A stretch of 64,000 nucleotides of DNA from Gnetum montanum (Eukaryota; Streptophyta; Gnetopsida; Gnetales; Gnetaceae), in the NCBI GenBank assembly GCA_015680685.1, contig MNCI01005943.1:301451-365450 (forward strand), in the 5' to 3' direction. A model generated the notes under the pieces. That model saw nothing but the letters and a program-made list of their open reading frames with translations, had not been told where the DNA came from and did not search any database. This document shows, piece by piece, positions 11,683 to 23,360 of the stretch (position 1 is its first letter; every line of letters starts with the position of its first letter). Both the position numbers and the translations under genes were made by a program.

Positions 11683-14500
11683 ATGAGTAAGGTATAATCT
11701 TGTTAATAATAAATGACAACAACTTAGTAACATTAGACCCTTGATTAATTGTAAATGATCCCAAAAAGAGGAGGACAAGAAGGACCTTCACAAGGTGCAA
11801 CCAAATGCCTAAGAGGTGGCAAAGGCTATCCAAGAGAACAAGGCCCACCAACCAAACATGAAGAATAAGAGGCCCAATCATTTAGCATTCATCAAGAGGC
11901 TCTTGCTACAGGGTAGTTGGTCTAAGAAGAGGCTATAGAACCACAAGCTTTAGTGCAAGGACAACACCTCATGTTGTTCCAAGAATGCCTCAAAGCCATC
12001 CAAGAGAAATCCATGTTGACCATGATCATCGTGGAAATGAACTTTGGGCCATTTATGACATTTTCCCTTGAGGTAATTAGAAATCAACTTCAAGCATTGC
12101 CTCTATGACACATTCTTTCCAAAAGTGGAGAATGGTACCTCGGTGAGATGTACCAGTTTTGGCATAACAAGGAAGAGGGCACCATAGTCAACATTGGTGG
12201 AGTTATTGTCTCTTTTTCAGTCAAGGCAATTGTAGAGACTCTGAATATACCAAATGTGGGGGCCAAGTTGGCACATCTATCCACAAGGTTCAATGTAGAA
12301 ACTAGAAAGTTGTGGCTAAAGTAAGTGTACAATAAAGGCAATAAAACATACAACGAATTGACTCTGGAAGAGAGGACTTATTTTAAGATAAGAACATACC
12401 ACCTCTTCCCAACTAAAGGGCTCAATAGAATCTCAACCTACATGGCAAGGGAAAGTACAATATTAATGGACAAATACAATGCTAATCTTCCCAAATTGTA
12501 CTTCATGAAAATTCAAAGGAAATTTGAAGAAAAGAAGGTAGGAAAGCCAACACTTCTATTTCCTTTCTTGATTAGGAAGCTATGCAAGCATGTTGGAATC
12601 CTCGGATACACCAATGACATTTCTAAGAGGGATCAGAATGCTTCTTTTGTTGAGTTGCTTAAACCTATAGCACCAAGGAAAGACCTTAGTGATGAACAAG
12701 AATAAGAACTAGAAAAGGAGCCAGAACCAAAAAAGAAAATAGAACAATAGCCTGAGCAACATCAAGAGCCACAAGTTCCACCACCACCACCATAAGATCA
12801 CCAACTCAAAATGAGCCATTTTTAGCACATTGTTGAAACTCTCAGTTGGGGAAGTGAGGATGAATGAAACCTCTTCTAAGTCCTCAATGATGCCATGTAG
12901 CCCACCATTTTTGCCAATCCATCAAGAGGGTCAATTTCTTTACAGTCAGGAGGAGAATCCCAATGATCATAGTAGATCTCTTGGAACACCGCATCCTTTT
13001 AGGTGATGCTCAGAATAGGAGAAGGTGCTACTCTCATGGTCATGCTATACCAAGATGCTTTAGGTGCAATAGAAGTTATTACAAATCACATTAATGAATC
13101 TTTTAATGTGTCTGTTGTGCCTACAATGGACTTGATTGATATAGAGATGCCCAAATGTTGGCTAGGACTTCGATGACTCTTGTAGCCCATGAGGATGTGC
13201 TTGACATATTGTTGTACAATGGACAAGTAATGACCACTCTTTTTGACATCCCCAATGACGTCATTGTAGTTTAGTTAGATCTCATCGCCACAAAAGGGAA
13301 GCTGGTCATGGTAGAGACTAGGGTAGAGCATGTGGAAATAGAAGTGCATTAATTACAATAAGAGCTAGCTGTCCTAAGAGCTGAAAGATAGGACCTTATC
13401 CAATTTGTCATGCTTGACCAACCGGAACAATTTTGAATGGTGCAACTGAACCAATTGATTGAATAAAACAAAGCTACTAAGCAAGAGAAGGAGAAGGTGA
13501 TTTGGAATGCCTTAGCTGCTGAAGCTCAAGCATATGACCATGCAAAGGCCTTAACCACCACAAAAGAAGAGAATAAATAACTTGCTACAGATAATGCAAG
13601 GTTGAAAACTATAGAAAAATAGAAGAATATCTTGAAAGAAAGTGTTCACTAGCTGCGAGAACAACTGGTGAGGGTCAACCAAAACATTAGTAGATTGGCC
13701 AGAGAAAATTAAACCCTCTTAATAGAGAAGGTGTGTGTGATACATCAAAAATTTGCAATTGAGATAAGTATGTGGAAAAACAAGGCCAAGAAACATGAAA
13801 AGATAAAGGAGCACTTCTAGGATCAAATTGGCATGTACAAGCAGATTAATGAAAAAGAAATCCAGATGGAAAAGGCCTTCGTTAGTTCCATGTTAGCATA
13901 GAATCTTAACTAGCAGCCAATCTTGGATAGCTATGCCTTGGTCCATTAAGTGAAAGTAAAGAATAAGGACCTATAGATTAAATATTTGAAAGAGTACATG
14001 GCATTGGCTAACCTTCGATATGCCAACCTTACCATGTTAACTGTAGGTCAACCTAGAAACAAGCTAGAGCAGAAAATAGTGGCCACCTATGCACTATATA
14101 AAAAAGAGTTTGTAGATAGGAAAATGCTCTACAAAAACTCCATGTGGTAAACTTAGAGTTGGAGGTGATTAAGGCTTGCTACCACAAACAAAGAGATGTA
14201 GCCTCAGACCTGGCCAAGAGATTGATAGATGATCATGAATAAAAAAAAGGCCAAGGCCTTCAAGGAGGAATGACGGTAGTTTGTAGCTTGGTACGTGAAA
14301 GCAAATAAGATGTTCCTATAGCTGTCATATTTGTGAGATGTACCGGTTCTAGTGCACATAAGCTCATCAACCTAGATGGTACATGATCCATGAATAGAGG
14401 AGGAGAAGTTGTAGGTTCTCTTGAATCACTACAAATTCCAAAAGCCTAATGACAAGGAGAAGTAGCTCATGGAAGACCCACTGCCTTTGAGAACTACATG
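11683..14500 (+). pseudogene. Element D second ORF: putative plant transposon protein domain plus coiled coil
   Basis: A long decayed frame starts near MSKV (11683). Residues encoded at about 12121-12660 contain GGVIVSFSVKAIVETLNIPN, then an Lx-HLFPT block, then LLFPFLIRKLCKHVGILGY. Spacing and pattern resemble the putative plant transposon protein domain (Transposase_32 family). From about 12700 it becomes E/P/Q-rich (PPPPP near 12781). From about 13340 to 14200 it is a long Leu/Glu/Lys/Gln-rich region typical of coiled coil. Stops are mostly TAG/TAA at Q codons. At least one frameshift lies between 12705 and 13680, so the exact end is uncertain. No such ORF exists in A, B or C. Function is unknown; a nucleic-acid-packaging or regulatory role is only a guess. 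Confidence 0.6.
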
Positions 14501-14676
14501 AGTTTTCCCCCAATTTTGTTGTTTTGTCATGTTGTATCCATTTTTGTAAAATACCAATATGGCAAGTAAAAGTCAATTTGTGTGTCTAGTTAAGTTAGTC
14601 AATAATCCCATACCTTTCCAATATTTTGTAAAGACCTTGTTCCTCATTTTTTTAACTCAAGAATGAGTTTTCATTC

Positions 14677-14689
14677 AGTCATGGGGGTA
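14677..14689 (+). promoter_or_regulatory. Element D polypurine tract
   Basis: AGTCATGGGGGTA lies immediately before the TGATGAG start of the 3' LTR, as in B and (reverse complement) in A. It is short and begins with a non-purine TCAT core. Confidence 0.75.
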
Positions 14690-15571
14690 TGATGAGTCAT
14701 GTTTTGCATGGCTTCGATATTAGGGCTACAATATCAAGTATCCAATATCAAGGCATAACCTCTAATGTCAGGCATCTAATATCACCTCTTTCATGCATGC
14801 CTATAAATACCACACTTGGATGCACGATTGAGATATAGAAAAATAGAAGAAATAGAGAAGATAGAGTTAGATTCATAGATTTTTTGGTTTCAAGCTTTGT
14901 TAGTTTCCAATGCATGCCCGTAGTGTCATGTGAGTGATTGTATGACATCCTTATTCAAGTGTGATGTACTTGGACAAGTTACATGTTCAACAATAAAGAT
15001 TGAGATTGCTTCCATCATTCCAACATCCACTTAGCTTTATTACTACTTTTAATTGCTTAAATGTTTACTATTTTCTCTAGTTAATATTTTTATTTATTGT
15101 TCTTTATTATTCCTATCATTAAGCGGAATGAGTATGAGTAATTGTGAACACTTAAGTCTAATTACTCAATAACCTAGTACTGTATCATTTGGTATGCCTA
15201 GTGATGTACACTTGGTAATCCTAGGGGTAGTTACATGAAGTCTAAGGCATGTGCAGATGGTTAGGAACAAATACTCATCGCACATAGGCTAGTTAGATTT
15301 TACTTTCCATTATTAATTAGATTAAACAATTAATTGCTTTATCATCATTAGGAGTAGCTTAGGGTCAAGTAACATCAATGATCATATGCCTCACTTTGGA
15401 CTAAACCATACGTGACAAAGCCACCACTAGTCCTAGTGGGAAGATAGAAAAATACAATCAAGGCATAATGATTTAGATGCACAACTAGTCCAATCCACAA
15501 AATTCGACCGGATTATGTGTGAATGCTTGTGATTTGGATGGTTGGGCATAAGGGTACCTCATAGCTCATCA
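14690..15571 (+). repeat. Element D 3' LTR (882 bp)
   Basis: Matches 6202-7123 end to end, with a roughly 40-50 bp gap in the palindrome array. TATA box at 14802-14809. Ends AGCTCATCA followed by the CTTGT duplication. Confidence 0.92.
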
Positions 15572-15576
15572 CTTGT

Positions 15577-16667
15577 AGTTGTGAATAAGTTCTCCAAGTA
15601 TATTGTCTTCATCTCATGCTCTACTCCTTACACAATTGAGGATGTAACATCCTTATTTTTCAACAATGTCATGCATTACTTTAGATTGCTATCTAGCATA
15701 ATCTTTAATCATGATTCCTACTTCATGGATGAATTTAGTGAAAATTATTTCTAATATAAGGAACAAAGCTACAAATGTTCTTGAGATATCATCCACAGAA
15801 AAATGATTAGACAAAGTAAGTCAATAGAGTTCTTCAAGAATATTTATGGTACTTCATTTGGTCAATTAGATAAACTGGATGACCTTACTACTTGTGATCC
15901 AATTTAGTCACAATATTCAAAAATTGTTAGCCATAGGATTCTCTCCAATGAAGTCGGCCTTGGGAACATCAATTTCTCAATTGGTGGAAATCTCTAATTG
16001 AGGTTTAAATCCTTTGGTATGTGAATTCATCAAGTTCTAGGTAGATCACATCTAAGTTGCTTGATTGTACTTAGAAAAGTTAGTGCAACACATGAAAAAA
16101 CATGCGAATAATAGAAGGATGTCATTAGAGTTTGTGGTTGGTAAGTGGACATTAGTTAAAATGGATTATGTTAGGAAGGTGAAGCCAAAGAAGAGTGCTA
16201 ATCAAAACTTTCTCAAACATTATGATGGACCTTTTAAGATTCTTGCTCAAATTAATCCAGTTACCTACAACTTGCAACTATTGACTCATTTGACAAAATA
16301 TCATCGAATCTTCCATGTGTTGATGCTTAAAAAGTTCAATCTCAGGGAGACTAATCCCTCCACACTTAGGTCTAGGGGACCTCTAAACATAGTAGTTATA
16401 AAAGAATGATGGATTTACTCCATCGTTAACATGAACACCATGGGATGTACTCTAGATTAGAAAGTTGAGTTCCTTGTACACTAGCAAGGCATGTCCTCAA
16501 AGAAGAGTACATAAGAAGAATGGTAGATTCTCAAGAACAAGTAGACATTTATTACAAATTTTATCACCAAAACCACATTGATTTACCTTGGTGGATGTAC
16601 ATGGATGATTGACCAAAGGCATTTACTAGTTAATGGAAGACATAGTGCAGCTTGAAAAAAAAAAGCA
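15577..16667 (+). pseudogene. Element E: integrase core, GPY/F module and chromodomain (right part)
   Basis: Continues the pol frame broken at 6201: VVVNKFSKYIVFI begins at the junction. The second catalytic position reads IIFNHDSYF (N for D). The YHPQ-type block near 15788 carries K for the catalytic E. A GPY/F-like module (GPFKIL, VTYNLQL, FHVLMLKKF) spans about 16225-16345. A degraded chromodomain (EFLVH-QGMSSKKSTWEE) follows near 16465-16530, which places E among chromoviruses. A polypurine run (GA10GCA, to 16667) ends the internal region. All three DDE residues are lost. Confidence 0.85.
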
Positions 16668-16983
16668 TGATAGGCTCAAAGGCACCAAAATGGATCCACG
16701 ATAGACCACTTTTGAGAGGTGAAGAATTAGTGTGCCCCCAATCTCAACTATGGAGTTAGGTGATGCTACATTGAGGCTAGATCCTAGGATCCTTGCACAT
16801 GGTAGTGAAAGGCTATTACTAGGCATAGGGAGTGGTTTCCCCAAGGTATAAGTAGTCTCTCCTTGGTTACAAAAGGATCAACTCTACTCTCTTGTCTTAG
16901 AACTATAGATAGAAGATAGGTTCATAGGTTAAGCAAGTAGATTTTGCTCTAGGTAGAAAGGTTAGTATAGTTTGCATGAAAAT
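16668..16983 (+). repeat. Putative 3' LTR of element E, left part
   Basis: Begins TGATAGGCTC right after an A-rich polypurine run and carries a TATA-like GGTATAAGTAG near 16844. It is interrupted at 16983 by element A and should resume at 24339. The other LTR of E is absent, so the boundaries cannot be confirmed. Confidence 0.4.
16979..16983. repeat. Target-site duplication AAAAT (left) of element A
   Basis: AAAAT is repeated at 24334-24338, immediately outside the opposite LTR. Confidence 0.85.
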
Positions 16984-17987
16984 TGATGAGTGGCGAGGTA
17001 CCCCTACACTCAACCATACAAAACGAGTGTAGCACGCACGATCCGGTCGAACTCTACAGACTAAATGCCTAAACGCCCCATGGAACACTTGGGGTTAATC
17101 ATTTGTTGTCTTCCCAGACTTACTTGTTGTTGTTACGGTGTATGGTTAAGGAAGTCCGAGGTATATGATTTTTATGGTCTTTTATGGTTTTATGTCTTCT
17201 ATGCTAAGAGCGAAGGGTTGAGAAAGCTAACTAACTCTAACTAAGGACTAAGTCTAAATTAACTAGCATCAGCATCTATTCCCACATACCATACACACCC
17301 TGAACTATGCAACTATGGCTACCGAACGCTAATCGTTACTGGGATCACCACACGTAACGCACGTGCTCGAAGTGGTCGTACTGAGGCACTTAACTAGCCT
17401 AAACGTGATGAGTAGCCAATTCCTTGACTAGTCGTACACATCCGTAGATGCTCGTAATCAAGTCGTACTCATCCCACATTCTAGGAGTTGAGGGTGAGAG
17501 AGAGAGACTAATCACGATGAGCAGTCGATTCGTTGATTAGCCGTACACATTTGTCAATGCTCGTAATCAAGTCGTACTCATGCCACGCTAAGCAGGTAAT
17601 AAATAACATGTAATAAATAACAGGTAATAAATCCTATTCCATGCATTGCAAGGTTTATCCACAAAGCTCGTCTTTATTATCGTACACAACTTGCGTTTAG
17701 GTACAAAGCTGCTCGAATAAAGATCCGTTCACTTGGGGACTCCTATTGCGGGCACATGGAAAATATTCTATCTATGGAGTGATCAAACTACCAGAATTTC
17801 CCTACTTTAAGCCTAGGATGGGAAATAAGGGGAGTGCCGCCTCTTATTTTTAGATTTGATGGCGAATTGCGATATCGCGTATACGCGATATCGCAGGGGA
17901 TGACGCGGTATCGCGTATGCGATATCGCATGGGATGCGATAACGTGGTGGCCGAAATATCGTGGCTTATGCGAATTGCATCTCATCA
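16984..17987 (-). repeat. Element A 3' LTR (1,004 bp)
   Basis: Longer than its partner by about 30 bp because of an extra palindrome module. Its TATA region is mutated (CTAAAAATAAG on the minus strand, against CTATAAATAAG in the partner). It holds the internal duplication of the GTACGGCTA...GGAATY block seen in all A/B LTRs. Confidence 0.92.
17868..17975 (-). promoter_or_regulatory. GCGATATCGC palindrome array in A 3' LTR
   Basis: Three perfect GCGATATCGC units plus degenerate ones, spaced by short links such as AGGGGATGA and ATGGGATGCGATA. The partner LTR has a shorter array. Confidence 0.75.
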
Positions 17988-18000
17988 TACCCCCATGACT
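17988..18000 (-). promoter_or_regulatory. Element A polypurine tract
   Basis: Minus strand reads AGTCATGGGGGTA directly before TGATGAG, identical to the tract in B and D. Confidence 0.75.
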
Positions 18001-20076
18001 GAATGAAAACTCATACTCGAGTTCCTTACAATAATATTGGGAAGGTATGGAATTATTGAGGGGAATGGAACTAATGGGATGACATGTGAACGGATCATCA
18101 TTACAAGACTTGACAAAACTGGTGTTCATGACAATAAGGGTGAACACCTTATTCCAATGACATCAGGCCTTAGTTGGTAGCTGAGAAAGAGAGAGAGAAA
18201 GAAGTGTTGCTGTTGCCAACGCCAAGATTGCGCCTTCATCGTTCATCCGTAAGCACGCCATCGATCTTGCTCCTTGCATAGCTACTTCAACGCTGCTCCA
18301 TTCCAAGTGTTTGCTATAGATCCAATTCATTGTTGCATGTCCACCATCTGCACACACAACACAATCATATATTAGCAAGGGTAATTGAATCATCATGTAA
18401 TTGATACCTTGCTTCAGTGTAAGTCCATTGGCTAGGTTGTGGTATGGCTGATATGGATCTGGGAATATATTAATGATGACTACTTAAGGTGTAGGGGTTA
18501 GGAAGAAAATCAAAAGTTTCAAGGCTAGGAGAAAATTGAAAAAATTAGGCCCTGTACCCCCATGACTAATCGCGAACCTCCGGTAGCGTTAGAATGGAGA
18601 GAGAAAAGGAGTAAGAAAGATAGATAAAAAGGGACAACTATGGCGTCGATGAAATGGATGTCAAGATGGAAATGAACAAAATAAAATTAGTTGCAAAATG
18701 TTAAGGGAAAGAATTTAACTAATGCTCCAAATAGGAATGTTAGTGGGTCCTCCCCAAAGCAGGCTCATGACCTTAATGCCCTGACAAACCCACATTCAAA
18801 GAGTCCGTAGGCCCTGGGAATGTCATTTGGAACAAGAGTTAAAGTCTTAACCGCAAGAATTTACCAAAAATAAAACAATGCATCAGCCAAAATATATACA
18901 CTAATGATACAACCGGCACTGAGGTGAATAATGGAGAGAAGGGTGGAGAGAAGAGAATGGAATGGAATCCCAAGAACAAGATGGTGTACAGTCCCTTGTG
19001 TGTTTTATGATTAATGGGACTTGGCAAGTCTCATTCCAACTCTGGCCTCAAACCAACCACATCCAGTGACTTTGTATCAATGCATTCGGCCAAACCATCC
19101 ACTTGGATAACAAGGATGCATCTCCAAAGAGCCACCACCATTTCGACAAACCAAATGAGAGAATGGGAAGCGAGAAGGGCCTTAGTTAGAGGGAATACTT
19201 TTGGTTCCATAACCAATGCTTGTAGCCCAAGTTTATTTCGTCTAAGGGGTGTGCTTTGAATTCTCACTTTTTTTTGTGTTTTGTATTTTTATACGTGAGA
19301 ACCACACCATGCAAAGAATTTTTATTTTTATTGTCTCAGCTTCCAATAGTTGGGTAACATCGGAATAGTAAGAAAACTCAAGAAGAAACATCCAAGCACC
19401 CAAGAGAATTACCAACACGAAAGCATCAAGTTCCCTTGAAGTCACACCCTTTGCAATCCTTGAGTCCTTCCTTAGTTTGAGAAATACCCAATCATCGATT
19501 CGTTTAAGTTCTTGTTAGAAGGGGACTGTACATTTCCAAGCCAAGAGAAACCATAAAAATTGGTGGATGGATGGATGAAGTGATCTCATTGCCTTCCATA
19601 TTAAAAGAAACATACCTTAGTATCAACATTGTGACTTAAAGGTAAAAACCAAACATTAGCAATCACTATGAAAACAGTTCATACCATCATTCTAAACACT
19701 TATTATGGGATAAACTTACAGGGTGGATCACACACACACACACAAAAAGTGGAAAAGTATAACGATGTTGTAAAACAAAAATTAGAAAAGTTAAAGAAAT
19801 TTGTAAAACAAAAATGTGTAAGGAAAAACGTTGTAAAACAAAAATGTGTAAAACAAAAATCAAAAAAGAACTGAGGGCCCCATATGATTAGCATAGGTGG
19901 CCATCTCCCTAATGACTGAGTGGAAAGGGAGAGATCCAAAATATTGAGCGCCTGTTTGAATTTCTAAGAAGTGTCCAACTTCTCCCAATTGATGATCTTA
20001 GATTAAGGGGTGGAAGTTGGCGACACTCATGTTCCAATGTATATATGCTCTCATTATGAACGTGGGTTTCCTCAGT
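18001..20076 (-). other. Element A 3' noncoding region
   Basis: Colinear with B 40306-42417. It includes the conserved block at 18742-18764, another CCCCCATGACT motif at 18557-18567, and a (CA)n run at about 19729-19744 where B has a longer (GT)n. A short frame at 18163-18396 has a counterpart in B (41978-42292) but changes character between copies, so coding is doubtful. Confidence 0.65.
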
Positions 20077-23000
20077 TCATTCCATGCACATTTTTCTACT
20101 CCTTCTAGTAGCTGTCAACCACGGGGTGTCTACTACTTCTTGTGTGGTTGCTACATACAGGCATCTTTGTTGCAAAGTTTCAAGGGCACACCTGTTACAT
20201 GAAGGCATTTCCTTCATGTCATCACTTGATGAATCATTGTATGTGATGCATGGAACTTTCCTCTTCTCGATCTTTTCACAAATTTTTATCTTAGAGATTT
20301 CCAAGGAAAGATCGCGGATCCTAAGGCATGCGTCTACTGTACTTAGCCATGCCCTTCCCATTATAATCAGGAAGTCTCCTTTGTTGTTATTAACTTTAAT
20401 CACCAGGAAATCAGCTGGGTAAGACCAACCACACACAGTGGTAATGATGTCCTCCACCAATCCCAAGGGAATGGTGATGGACTGGTCTACCAACTCTAGT
20501 TGAATGTTGCTCTTCTTAAGTTGGGACAGTTTCCAGGCGTGATACATCTCTCATGAAATTAAGTTGACTTTAGAACCTGAGTTAAGAAGAGCCCTATGTG
20601 GTTCATTTATAGCGATCTGTAAATAGATTAAGGGACTCCTAGGGTTAGTTAGTTTCTTAGGAAGGCGGCCTACCTTAATCCAGTCGGTTATGGTATGTGT
20701 TAACATAACCATATGCGTTACGCTCTGTTGGACTGAAGGGTGCTCCGAAGTGTTAGATGGTGGAGGAGTGTACATGGGCTCAACCGCTTGTTGTTGTGAG
20801 AGTTTGTCTAGGCTTTTGGTTCTGAAGTAGGGTCTTCTATTTTTACAGTTGTTAGAACTAGCAGCAGGTTGGATATTTATAGCTCTCGCAGTGTGATGTT
20901 GTTGCGGTTGAAGAGGAAGTTCCCCTTGCATTGTTGGAGTAGGAGGTGTTATGGGAACTACTTGTGGTGGAAGAGGTGCAGATGGATTAGGAGGATGGTG
21001 TGGGTATGGAGTGTCTCCTGGAGGAGAGGGAGTCCTTCTAAAGTACTCCCAAACTTGGTAGTGATGATTTTGGGTTGAGTGACTCATAGAGTCACTTGGA
21101 GAAATCAGCTGCTGCACATAATATCCATACGGGTCAAGTTGCAGGTAAGGGTACTGATGTTTCGGCGATGGCATCTCCCATGACTGTGGGTATTGCCACT
21201 GATGATGCTGTCCGATGGGATGTGGTGGAGTCCCACTTGGATAATACATTAGTGGTTGGTGGAACTGCCTTGGGTTACCTTGTGGATAAGGTAACCTTCG
21301 GGGTGTTTGCCATTGGTTGAGTCTTGGATTTAGCACATACATCCCAGACTCCTGTAGATGTGAGATGATGGGGCAACATCCCTTAGGATGGTCATAGTGG
21401 CAGATCTCACATCCACCGTCATCGTCTATGTCAGAGTCCATAGCCACATTGGAGTTAATGATTTTTCCCTTACCCTTGTTATGTGTAGGGCTTAAATCTC
21501 TCCACTTTTAATTACCTTTGTCACTACTTTGTTCTACCTTAGACTCTTCTACAATTTTTAAGATAGTTTCAATTTTAGAGTCTAAGGAACTCCATAAGTC
21601 ATCTACCTTAGCCGCTATTTCTATTGTTAATTTTTGGATCGGCAAGGTTTTCTGGTTCACCAACTCTTCGATTGGTGACTCATCCTCTTCATCACAAAAT
21701 TTCACTCCCTTCTTTTGAAGAGAGGGATCGCGGTTGTATTCTTCCGCACTTTCCCTTTTTCGTAGCTCAGCTTATTCTTTTGCTACTTGCTCCAACAAGC
21801 TATGCACTTCATGGGCTCTAAGTTGTGAGAGTCTCCCTTGGGCATAAGTTCCAAGGGTTCTTCTAGTTTCATGCCTTAGCCCATCCATGATGTGGCGAAG
21901 TTGATCCCGTTGAGCGTACCCATGGCCTAGGCAGATGTAACAATGTGTAATAGTGGGCCATGGAAGCATCCAAGGGTTCATATTTACCTTACTTCCAGCC
22001 TTGGATCTGCTTACGCAAATTGGACACTTTGGAGTATGTTTGATACTTTTCGTTGAATAGTTCTAGCATTGTACTCCACCTCCTGATGGTTTCTGGTTCT
22101 AAGGATCGGTACGAGCTCTCTGCTTCTTTAGTGAGTGTCCTTGGGAACAACTTAATTTTTTGCCACTCATTTTCTATATTCCGCAAGGCACAGGCATCAT
22201 GGAATGCCTGTAAATGATTTTGCGGATTAGCATTGTATCCCCCTTCAAATTGTGGGATATTGTTCATGTCTAATCATTTGATCCGACTATCTTTTAAATG
22301 CCTTGTGAGAATTCGAATTGCCTCCGTTATGTTAAGCATACTTTGGGTTGCGAGTAGGGGCTCATCATGATAATCTCTTTCATAACGCTTGTTTTGTCTA
22401 CATTGTTCCCTACTTTCCCTACGTCCTTGCCCTTGTCCTCTCTCTCCACTTTCCTGTCAAGGTCTTTCATCCTTCTTACCTTTATCCTCACCTTTATGTT
22501 CATGGTGGCTATGCCCAAATGTGAAAGGAGAGGGTGAGTGATGGGATGAAGGAGAAGAAGAAGGGGAACCATCGCCATGACGATGTTTCTTGCCTTCTCT
22601 TCGGCTGCTACAGCCCCGATCATGGTGATGATCTAAGTGCTCATCCTTAGCATGAGTGGTTATTCCCTCTATGAACAGTTGGTGTTCACGGGCATTAGAA
22701 CCATGATTATGTATTGTTGATCGTAGGTTCTGATACCCAACCTCCTCATCATCATTAGGAGGGGGAACATCATTTGCTAAAGAACCCGTTATAAGGGGTT
22801 CCTCATCTCCTATTTCGCTAAGGACATGTGGGACCTTGCCCTTCAACAGTGCATGTTGACTCTCCTGCCTTAAGTCCCTCATACGTTGGGCATCTGTGGG
22901 ATAATAATCCCTCATGTCAAAATATTCTGCAACGTATTTAGAGTATAACTCAGTCATGCTAATCTTTGCCAAAGCACGGAAGAGCATGTTAGGGACTAAT

Positions 23001-23218
23001 CGATCTAGGGGTAACATGATGTTACCTTGCAAATCCTTCCATCGCAGCTGCTTGTCTTGATGGAGGATAAAAGTGAAGTTTGGAATATACTCATCAGGAT
23101 GAGTATAAACTATCTTGTATTGTTTAGGACTTGGCTGATTTTGGTTATGTGTTTTATGTTGCCGACTGTCTCGTGTATGGTCCTTAGGTGGTGAGTTGCT
23201 CTTATGAGAAGAAGGCAT
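20077..23218 (-). pseudogene. Element A gag-protease relic
   Basis: Starts ATG at 23218 (MPSSHKSNSPPKDH). An N-terminal gag domain follows (HPDEYIPNFTF, DLQGNIMLP). The capsid-like Retrotrans_gag region (NNIPQFEGGYNANP to SNLRKQIQGWK) spans about 22267-21989. A 2-bp deletion near 21930, relative to B, shifts the frame before CLGHGYAQRDQL. A zinc-knuckle variant, CEICHYDHPKGCC, lies near 21400, followed by a long P/Q/Y-rich linker. The retropepsin-like domain has ALLNSGSKVNL in place of the DSG active site (D to N), then WSYPADFLVI and the IIMGRAWLSTVDA flap-side motif. The family usually needs a D(S/T)G triplet, so this copy is inactive. Confidence 0.85.
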
Positions 23219-23341
23219 TTTTATCGGTGTGCTATTTCACCGTTATATAAACTTTTTATCTTGATTAACCCAAAGGTTCGTTAAGGCTCACAATGATGTG
23301 AGTGATATCCCTTATGTTCTATTCAGCACACAAACACTTAG

Positions 23342-23359
23342 TCCTCAGCAATGGCGCTA
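23342..23359 (-). other. Element A primer-binding site
   Basis: Minus strand reads TAGCGCCATTGCTGAGGA next to the LTR end, a mutated tRNA-Asp-type site (compare B). Confidence 0.78.
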
Positions 23360-23360
23360 A

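Larger units (their letters stand above)
6202..15571 (+). mobile_element. Element D: complete non-autonomous LTR retrotransposon (C/D family)
   Basis: 9,370 bp with LTRs at 6202-7123 and 14690-15571, both TGATGAG...CTCATCA, flanked by CTTGT. A tRNA-Asp-like primer site follows the 5' LTR and an AGTCATGGGGGTA polypurine tract precedes the 3' LTR. It contains a gag (7249 to about 9770), noncoding DNA, a U3-like sequence near 11.1 kb, and a long second ORF (11683 to about 14500). No reverse transcriptase, RNase H, integrase or protease is detectable, so it must have moved with borrowed enzymes. It sits in the integrase of element E in the same orientation. Confidence 0.92.

Noticed and set aside
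20084-20422. 112-codon plus-strand frame, with a similar one at 39960-40298 (-)
   Set aside because: Exact antisense of the protease region in A and B. Its conservation follows from the real frame on the other strand.
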